Made by a program: the position numbers and the translations under genes. Positions 16,466 to 21,704 of a DNA stretch of 21,704 bases are shown here, in pieces. Below the pieces are notes generated by a model, which saw only the letters and a program-made list of their open reading frames with translations, ran no database searches and had not been told where the DNA came from. This stretch comes from an uncultured Eubacteriales bacterium. GTDB lineage: Bacteria > Bacillota > Clostridia > Oscillospirales > Acutalibacteraceae. How positions within the stretch are numbered: position 1 is the first letter of the stretch; each line of letters starts with the position of its first letter. The stretch covers positions 1 to 21,704 of the forward strand of contig CAKUZC010000005.1 in NCBI GenBank assembly GCA_934718145.1, written 5' to 3'.

Positions 16466-16485
16466 ATGTTAGGGGGTGCGTAGAT

Positions 16486-18636
16486 ATGTTACGCAAAAGG
16501 TTAAAAGTGCCGGTAGTTATGCAAATGGAAGCACTTGAATGCGGTGCGGCGTGTGTTTGTATGATAGCGGCATACTATAAAAAATGGGTTCCTTTGACGC
16601 AAGTTCGTGCAGATTGTGGAGTTTCACGTGATGGAAGCGTGGCAAAAAATATGCTTGCAGCTGCGCGTTCTTACGGATTTGAAGCAGGAGGATACAGATT
16701 AGAACCTTCTGCTTTGGGTTCGCTCCAACTTCCGGTAATAATACACTGGAATTTCAATCACTTTGTTGTATTGTGTGGTATAAACGAAAAAAAGAATAAG
16801 TACTACATCAACGATCCGGCTCGAGGTAAGGTTACAGTTTCGGCAGAAGAATTTGACCAATCTTTTACCGGAATTGCATTGACAATGATTCCTACAGCTG
16901 ATTTTAAACCCGAAGGTAAGCCAAAAAGTGTTTTTTCGTTTGCTAAAAGGTGTCTTAAAGGAGCTCTTGTGCCGTTCATCTTAGCGGTGCTTATAAGTAT
17001 AGTGGGTGATGTTATCGCCACAACTTCCCCAATGTTTACTCGTATATTTACGGATAATTTGCTTACCGGAAAAAATCCGGAGTGGCTGCTACCGTTTTTG
17101 GGTATTATGGGGGTAATATTACTCATTCAGGTGCTGGTGGGTATAATAAATTCAGTTTATTGGCTTAAAATTGAAGGGAAATTTGCTTTGACTTCCAGTG
17201 CCGAATTCATGTGGCATGTGCTTAGATTGCCTTTAGATTTCTTTTCTCAGAGAAATGTCGGCGACGTTGTTTCTCGTCAAGATTCCACGTCTTCTATAGC
17301 TCTTACTTTAATTCATAAAATAGCGCCAATGTTTAGTGGAATTGTTTCTCTTTTCTTTTACCTCTTCATTATGCTCAAATATAGCTGGGTGCTAACTTTA
17401 ATAGGAATCGGTGCTACTGTAATAAATATGTTTCTTGCGAGGTACATGTCTGAAAAAATGTTGGATTTTCAAAGAGCTTCAATACCTAACCAAGGAAAAC
17501 TCATGAGTGTAACGTATTCCGGATTTGAAATGATAGAAACTATAAAATCCACGGGAGCGGAAAGTGGTTATTTTGAAAGATGGGCCGGATATTTCGCCAA
17601 ACAAAACAATGCTGTTGTAGCTATATCTAAATTTACTCAATATGTAGGAGTTATACCCTCACTTGTAGATAGCTTATCAAGTTGTATTTTGGTTCTTTGC
17701 GGTATTTATATCATTATGCAGGGACATTTTACCGTAGGTATGTTAGGCGCATTCCAAGGTTATTTGTCAATGTTTTTGAGCCCTGTAGGAAGCATCATAG
17801 ATATATATCAAAATTATGTCGGTATGCGTTGTGAAATGGAACGAGTGGAAGATGTTTTAGATTATCCGGTAGATGTTCCTGAAACCTCGAATACTGTCTC
17901 CAAAGATGATACTAAACTAAAAGGCTATATAGATGTAAAAGGAATTACTTTTGGATACGGAAAACTTGCCAAGCCCCTTTTGGAAAATTTTAATATGAGT
18001 CTAAAACCGGGTGAATGGGTAGCTGTTGTAGGAGGAAGCGGAAGTGGAAAATCTACTGTAGCTAAATTGATAACCGGTCTTTATAAGCCGTGGAAAGGCG
18101 AAATAACTTTTGACGGAAAGAAAAAAGACGAAATAGATCCCTATAAATTCCATAGTTCAGTTGTTATGGTTGACCAAGATAAAGTAATGTTTCACGATAC
18201 TGTTAAAAATAATATCAGAATGTGGGATGAATCAATTGAAGATTTTGCAGTTACATTAGCTGCAAGAGATTCCGATATACACAGTGCAATAATCTCACGT
18301 CCGGACGGATATGATCATGTGATAAGTGAGGGAGGAACTGATTTTTCAGGCGGACAGTGTCAACGTATTGAAATTGCTCGAGCCCTTGCTCAAGAACCTA
18401 CTGTCATTATTTTGGATGAAGCTACATCGGCTCTTGATGCCAAAACTGAGAATATTGTAATGAACAATATCAGAAAATCAGGATGTACGTGTATAGTTAT
18501 AGCTCATAGATTGTCGACAATCAGAGATTGTAATGAAATAATAGTTCTGGATCATGGAGAAGTTGCCGAACGCGGTACTCATGAAGAACTTATGGCGAAT
18601 AACGGTAAATATAAAGAACTTGTAATAACAGAATAG
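16486..18636 (+). CDS. NHLP-family export ABC transporter with C39 peptidase domain
   Basis: This is a peptidase-containing ABC transporter that should cleave a leader from its substrate while exporting it. It has 716 residues in three domains. The C39 peptidase (about 5-135) keeps all catalytic residues: Q13 and C19 in VVMQMEALECGAACVCM, H92 in HWNFNHFVVLCG and D110 in INDPARGK. A six-helix membrane domain covers about 155-450. The ATPase domain (about 480-716) has Walker A GGSGSGKST (516-524), Q-loop MVDQDKV, signature FSGGQCQRIEIARAL, Walker B IILDEATSALD with the catalytic E, and the switch histidine in VIAHRLSTI. The ribosome site is AGGGGGTG. Family knowledge says C39 domains cut after double-glycine-type sites; the substrate is not identified in this window. 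Confidence 0.92.
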   Translation: MLRKRLKVPVVMQMEALECGAACVCMIAAYYKKWVPLTQVRADCGVSRDGSVAKNMLAAARSYGFEAGGYRLEPSALGSLQLPVIIHWNFNHFVVLCGINEKKNKYYINDPARGKVTVSAEEFDQSFTGIALTMIPTADFKPEGKPKSVFSFAKRCLKGALVPFILAVLISIVGDVIATTSPMFTRIFTDNLLTGKNPEWLLPFLGIMGVILLIQVLVGIINSVYWLKIEGKFALTSSAEFMWHVLRLPLDFFSQRNVGDVVSRQDSTSSIALTLIHKIAPMFSGIVSLFFYLFIMLKYSWVLTLIGIGATVINMFLARYMSEKMLDFQRASIPNQGKLMSVTYSGFEMIETIKSTGAESGYFERWAGYFAKQNNAVVAISKFTQYVGVIPSLVDSLSSCILVLCGIYIIMQGHFTVGMLGAFQGYLSMFLSPVGSIIDIYQNYVGMRCEMERVEDVLDYPVDVPETSNTVSKDDTKLKGYIDVKGITFGYGKLAKPLLENFNMSLKPGEWVAVVGGSGSGKSTVAKLITGLYKPWKGEITFDGKKKDEIDPYKFHSSVVMVDQDKVMFHDTVKNNIRMWDESIEDFAVTLAARDSDIHSAIISRPDGYDHVISEGGTDFSGGQCQRIEIARALAQEPTVIILDEATSALDAKTENIVMNNIRKSGCTCIVIAHRLSTIRDCNEIIVLDHGEVAERGTHEELMANNGKYKELVITE

Positions 18637-18649
18637 GAGGTGAGCGTAT

Positions 18650-20812
18650 ATGGAGACAAATTTTTTAGAAAGTCAGATTGAAAAAAGAAGAAAAAGCGAT
18701 GAAGATATGTATTGCGGAGCATTTTCAGATTTGCTTTCGATAGTCGGTATAAATACCCCAAAAAAACATAGACAAGCTAAAGGAGCGGTTGCTCAGATAT
18801 TAAGGTATTTGGGAAAAGAGGTTCCCACTGTTCCGGATAACTTAAATACTTTGGACGCTCAACTGGATTATATGTTAAAGCCCTCAAATACTATGCGTAG
18901 ACGTGTAGAATTGAGAAATGAGTGGTGGAAAGACAGCACAGGATGTCTTTTGGGTTCTACGAAAGATGGAAATATAATAGCAATTTTCCCACGTAGATGG
19001 GGAGGCTATGAGTATGTTAATAATGAAGGAAAAAAGATAAAAATAGATAGTAAAACCGCAAAGGATATAAATGTCGATGCTTTCTGTTTTTATCGTGCGT
19101 TCCCTCTTACATCTCTTAAGATAAAAGATCTGATAAAATTCATGATTGAGAGTCTTTCTTTTGTGGATGTAGTTTTCATATTGGGTGCATATGTTTTTGC
19201 ACAGTTATTAGGTATGACCGGACCTATAATTCAAAAAATTATTTATAAAAACATAATACCATCCGGCGTTCTTTCTCTTATTTGGCCGCTTGCCGTGTTT
19301 TATATAGGTAAAACCGTAGGGGAAACTTTGGTTTCAATTACAAATAGTATAGTTTCAAATAGACTTAGTATAAGGATGACTACTTCTGTAAATAGTGCCA
19401 TAATGATAAGATTTTTTACACTGCCTACTAAATTTTTTAAGAAGTATACAGCCGGCGAATTGGCAAGCAGAATGGGATATATTGCTTCTCTTTGCCAAAT
19501 AATTATGCAGTCGTTTTCTGCTACGCTTTCAGCTGTGTTTTCATTAGCTTACTTTTTCCAGATGTATCAATATGGTCCCTCATTGGTTTTGCCCGGCATG
19601 ATTATCGTGGTAATAACGGTAATTTATCAAGTATTTATGACTCTTTATCGTCAGAAAATATATAAAAAGAAACTTGATCTTGATCCGAAATTACAGTCTT
19701 TGACTTATGCTCTTTTCGGAGGAATACAAAAGATAAAAGTTACAGGTTCTGAAAAAAGAGCTTTTGCAAAATGGGCTGAAAGTTATTCCGAAGTTGAAAA
19801 ACTAGATTATTCTCCTCCTGTATTAATTAGAATAAGCGGAATTATAAGTTTAATAATATCTACTGTAGGACAAATGATTCTTTATTATGTTACAGTTACA
19901 AGCGGTGTAAGTTTGGAAGATTATATGGGATTCAATTCCGCATATGGTGCGGTTACGGGTGCAATAATGTCTCTTAGTGGAGTGGCCCTTCAGTTTGCCA
20001 ATTTAGAGCCGATTCTCAAAATGATTAAACCGGTTATGGAGCAAAAACCTGAAAGCAGTTCCGGACGCAAAATACCTACTTCACTTTCGGGAAATATCGA
20101 AGTAAACAATCTTTCTTTTAAATATGATAAAGACGGTCCTACTATTTTGGACAACATCAATTTAAAGGTTAAAAGAGGCGAGTATGTCGCGATAGTAGGA
20201 AAGACGGGATGCGGAAAGTCCACTCTCATGAGAATTTTGCTTGGTTTTGAAGACCCGGAATCAGGAGCGGTTTACTATGATGGACATGACCTTTCCAGTC
20301 TTGATTTGAGAAGTGTACGCCAGAAAATAGGTGTGGTAATGCAGAATGGTTCGTTGTTCCCTAGCGATATTTTTTCTAATATAATAATAACTTCTCCATG
20401 GAAAACAATGGATGACGCTTGGGAAGCTGCTCGTATGGCGGGAATAGAAGACGATATAAAGGCAATGCCCATGGGAATGCACACTCTTATTTCCGAAGGA
20501 GCCGGTGGAATTTCCGGAGGTCAAAAACAAAGGTTGATGATAGCACGTGCTATTATAAATAAGCCATCTATACTATTTTTGGATGAAGCTACATCTGCTC
20601 TTGACAACATAACTCAAAATCATGTTGCAAACAGTATTTCGCAGCTTAAGAGTACCAGAATAGTTATAGCTCATAGACTTTCCACAATTAAAAATTGCGA
20701 TAGGATATTGGTTATGGATAAGGGTAAGATAATAGAAGAAGGTACTTACGATGAGCTTATGGAACAAAAAGGCGAGTTTTACGAATTGGCAATTCGCCAG
20801 GTTGTAAATTAA
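18650..20812 (+). CDS. Second NHLP-family export ABC transporter (permease/ATPase)
   Basis: This is the second ABC half-transporter of the NHLP pair, probably forming a complex with its neighbour. The 720 residues begin with a domain of about 160 residues lacking the C39 catalytic residues. That domain carries the segment RRRVELRNEWWKDSTGCLLG, then IIAIFPRRWGGYEYVNNEGK and FCFYRAFPLT, as in this subfamily. The membrane domain is at about 170-450. The ATPase domain has Walker A GKTGCGKS (517-524), Q-loop VVMQNGSLFPS, signature ISGGQKQRLMIARAI, Walker B ILFLDEATSALD and H-loop VIAHRLSTI, so it should be ATP-active. GGAGGTGAG precedes the ATG, 13 bases after the previous gene. A terminator follows, closing the operon. 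Confidence 0.9.
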   Translation: METNFLESQIEKRRKSDEDMYCGAFSDLLSIVGINTPKKHRQAKGAVAQILRYLGKEVPTVPDNLNTLDAQLDYMLKPSNTMRRRVELRNEWWKDSTGCLLGSTKDGNIIAIFPRRWGGYEYVNNEGKKIKIDSKTAKDINVDAFCFYRAFPLTSLKIKDLIKFMIESLSFVDVVFILGAYVFAQLLGMTGPIIQKIIYKNIIPSGVLSLIWPLAVFYIGKTVGETLVSITNSIVSNRLSIRMTTSVNSAIMIRFFTLPTKFFKKYTAGELASRMGYIASLCQIIMQSFSATLSAVFSLAYFFQMYQYGPSLVLPGMIIVVITVIYQVFMTLYRQKIYKKKLDLDPKLQSLTYALFGGIQKIKVTGSEKRAFAKWAESYSEVEKLDYSPPVLIRISGIISLIISTVGQMILYYVTVTSGVSLEDYMGFNSAYGAVTGAIMSLSGVALQFANLEPILKMIKPVMEQKPESSSGRKIPTSLSGNIEVNNLSFKYDKDGPTILDNINLKVKRGEYVAIVGKTGCGKSTLMRILLGFEDPESGAVYYDGHDLSSLDLRSVRQKIGVVMQNGSLFPSDIFSNIIITSPWKTMDDAWEAARMAGIEDDIKAMPMGMHTLISEGAGGISGGQKQRLMIARAIINKPSILFLDEATSALDNITQNHVANSISQLKSTRIVIAHRLSTIKNCDRILVMDKGKIIEEGTYDELMEQKGEFYELAIRQVVN

Positions 20813-20823
20813 ATTTTCGCAAA

Positions 20824-20851
20824 GGCAGCCCTTCAAGGGGGCTGTTTTTTT
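20824..20851 (+). terminator. Rho-independent terminator of the NHLP export operon
   Basis: CAGCCC (20826-20831) pairs with GGGCTG (20839-20844) around a 7-base loop, followed by seven T (20845-20851). It starts 14 bases after the second transporter stop, so read-through into the cassette gene should be limited. Confidence 0.88.
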
Positions 20852-20869
20852 ATGTTTAAAAATAAAACC

Positions 20870-20912
20870 ATGGTCTTAATAATTGTATTGGACTATTATT
20901 TTATATTATTTT
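20870..20912 (+). terminator. Second hairpin, cassette-type terminator (copy 1)
   Basis: ATGGTCT (20870-20876) can pair with GGACTAT (20890-20896), followed by a T-rich stretch. The same structure, with compensating base changes, lies at 21596-21633 after the 183-residue gene. It has no gene of its own directly upstream, as the export operon already has a terminator. It may be left over from an earlier cassette copy. Confidence 0.5.
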
Positions 20913-20967
20913 TATAAAAAATGCTTGACTTTATATATATATATATATATAATGAGAATATCTATAT
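20879..20967 (+). repeat. 89-bp direct repeat, copy 1 (terminator arm plus promoter)
   Basis: This stretch matches 21616-21704 with two differences (20886 T against C, 20892 A against G) at a fixed offset of 737 bases. It contains the 3' arm of a hairpin terminator, a T-rich tail and the whole promoter of the next gene. Copy 2 is cut by the window end, so the true repeat may be longer. Confidence 0.95.
20925..20953 (+). promoter_or_regulatory. SigA promoter with (TA)10 spacer for the 183-residue gene
   Basis: TTGACT (20925-20930), exactly 17 bases, then a perfect TATAAT (20948-20953). The spacer and -10 box are made almost wholly of a pure TA dinucleotide tract, ten units at 20932-20951. Gain or loss of TA units would change the box spacing in 2-base steps. 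Confidence 0.85.
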
Positions 20968-20980
20968 TGATATTATAGAT
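20960..20980 (+). promoter_or_regulatory. Dyad at the expected transcription start
   Basis: ATCTATA (20960-20966) and TATAGAT (20974-20980) form a perfect 7-base inverted repeat with a 7-base centre, beginning about seven bases after the -10 box. It could be an operator or a 5' mRNA stem-loop. The first arm recurs at the end of the window in copy 2. Confidence 0.45.
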
Positions 20981-21007
20981 AATTAAAATAAATAGGAGGT
21001 AATTTTT

Positions 21008-21559
21008 ATGCCGAATAAAGCAGGAGAAACTAAGACAGCAGAAGAAACTAATTTAGGTCAGTTGTGTTTAAACATTAAGAAAAAATGTACAGTTAATGGA
21101 ATAAAAGGAGTTTTTAACTCCAGGAAATGCACTGATATTAATAAAGTTAGCGGGATAGTTTGGGATATCGTTAAACCTGAGGATAGTTGCGACAAATTAA
21201 AAGGATGGTTTGATGAGGCAGCAAAACATTTGAGATGGGCTTATGGAATGATTAAGGGATACATTAGAGGTAACTTCAATTATGTAAAAGAAAAAAATGA
21301 ATTAGGAGTAAAGGATTTTTTGGATATTTCAACTCAGGAAAAAGAATCTTGGGACAGGGCGTTTAAAAGGAAATTTCATGAAGTTGATATTGGGCCGTTT
21401 TGTGAAGGAATTGAAAAAACTAAATTTAATAATTTGATTAAAGAAGCATGTGATACTATTATCAGTAGTGTAGATGCTTTGACGAATGATAAAATTGAAG
21501 CCTATAGAAAAGAATTAGATAAAGAAAAGAAAAAACAAGAAGAGAAAAAGAAAAAATAG
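21008..21559 (+). CDS. Unrecognised 183-residue six-cysteine protein with lysine-rich tail
   Basis: I do not recognise this protein. AGGAGGT eight bases before the ATG is a strong ribosome site. The sequence is soluble and basic, with no signal peptide, membrane helix or lipobox. It has six cysteines (20, 27, 41, 61, 132, 148) and four tryptophans (52, 67, 76, 115). The middle contains CDKLKGWFDEAAKHLRWAYG (61-80). The end is a charged helix from about 160, finishing in DKEKKKQEEKKKK. There is no Nif11 or nitrile-hydratase-like leader, and no GG, GA or GS pair where a C39 peptidase might cut. It has its own promoter and terminator and lies just after the NHLP export operon, so it may be a cargo, immunity or accessory protein. 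That link is by position only. Confidence 0.75.
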   Translation: MPNKAGETKTAEETNLGQLCLNIKKKCTVNGIKGVFNSRKCTDINKVSGIVWDIVKPEDSCDKLKGWFDEAAKHLRWAYGMIKGYIRGNFNYVKEKNELGVKDFLDISTQEKESWDRAFKRKFHEVDIGPFCEGIEKTKFNNLIKEACDTIISSVDALTNDKIEAYRKELDKEKKKQEEKKKK

Positions 21560-21595
21560 AGATAGTATAATATGATTTGTACATTTAATACAACG

Positions 21596-21652
21596 ATAGC
21601 CTGATTGCAGTTGTGATAATTGCATTGGGCTATTATTTTATATTATTTTTAT
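21596..21652 (+). terminator. Rho-independent terminator of the 183-residue gene
   Basis: ATAGCCTGAT-GCA (21596-21609, one bulged T) pairs with TGCATTGGGCTAT (21621-21633) around a loop of about 11 bases, followed by a T-rich tail to about 21651. The outer part of this stem is shared, with compensating changes, by the hairpin at 20870-20896. Confidence 0.7.
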
Positions 21653-21704
21653 AAAAAATGCTTGACTTTATATATATATATATATATAATGAGAATATCT
21701 ATAT
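21616..21704 (+). repeat. 89-bp direct repeat, copy 2, cut by the window end
   Basis: This is the second copy of 20879-20967, including TTGACT at 21662-21667 and TATAAT at 21685-21690 with the same (TA)10 tract and 17-base spacing. It is a complete promoter pointing out of the window, so a further gene is expected just beyond the end. Confidence 0.95.

Noticed and set aside
16486..16890. Degenerate (inactive) C39 domain in the first transporter
   Set aside because: Q13, C19, H92 and D110 are all present in the expected motifs, so the peptidase looks active.
20852..20917. 21-codon frame (MFKNKTMVLIIVLDYYF...) as a possible leader peptide for the exporter
   Set aside because: It starts inside the T-run of a terminator, has no ribosome site, and its hydrophobic sequence comes from a terminator tail rather than a leader-like peptide.
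20932..20951. TA tract dismissed as an assembly artefact
   Set aside because: The tract occurs twice at identical length within perfectly spaced promoter boxes, so I kept it as a real feature, though tract length should be checked in reads.
21008..21559. Calling the 183-residue protein a Nif11 or nitrile-hydratase-leader precursor because it follows the NHLP exporter
   Set aside because: No leader motif, double-glycine site or core-like C-terminus is visible; the end is a lysine/glutamate helix.

Overview
The window is low-GC DNA from a Gram-positive bacterium of the Clostridia type. The gene order pyrH-frr-uppS-cdsA-dxr-rseP-ispG, a bacterial V-type (A/V) ATPase operon, consensus SigA promoters and strong AGGAGG ribosome sites all point there. 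No species can be named from the sequence. I saw no tRNA, rRNA, CRISPR array or insertion sequence.

Region 1 (about 1-6614, minus strand) is a conserved housekeeping block read right to left. It covers pyrimidine nucleotide and ribosome recycling functions (pyrH, frr), the undecaprenyl carrier (uppS), phospholipid precursor synthesis (cdsA), two MEP-pathway isoprenoid enzymes (dxr, ispG) and a site-2 protease (rseP). A main promoter lies before pyrH and a second good one before rseP. Past ispG, 63 bp spanning the ispG stop are repeated at the window edge. Between the copies lies a 38-codon ORF with its own ribosome site. It may be a duplicated, broken start of the next gene, polC by synteny.

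Region 2 (6615-15760, plus strand) is a nine-gene V-type ATPase operon: stalk G/H-like subunit, C, I, K, F, E, A, B, D. It has its own promoter, divergent from pyrH, and ends in a strong terminator. The subunit C and A genes have unusual leaders: the best Shine-Dalgarno sequence is far from the family-like start codon, and a short out-of-frame ORF lies between. Subunit K has an atypical N-terminal hairpin, and subunit B has an acidic tail.

Region 3 (15761-20851, plus strand) is an NHLP/NHLM-type peptide export operon: a short HlyD-like membrane fusion protein, a C39 peptidase-containing ABC transporter and a second ABC transporter with the NHLP-type N-terminal domain. It has its own promoter and terminator. 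No precursor peptide with a recognisable Nif11 or nitrile-hydratase leader, and no modification enzyme, lies in the window.

Region 4 (20852-21704) is the most unusual part. A cassette encodes an unrecognised 183-residue, six-cysteine, lysine-tailed protein. It is driven by a consensus promoter whose spacer and -10 box are a pure (TA)10 tract, and it ends in a hairpin terminator. The terminator arm plus promoter are repeated almost exactly 737 bp later, running off the window end. This suggests a tandem array of self-contained, possibly phase-variable cassettes beside the exporter. A link between these proteins and the exporter is inferred from position only.
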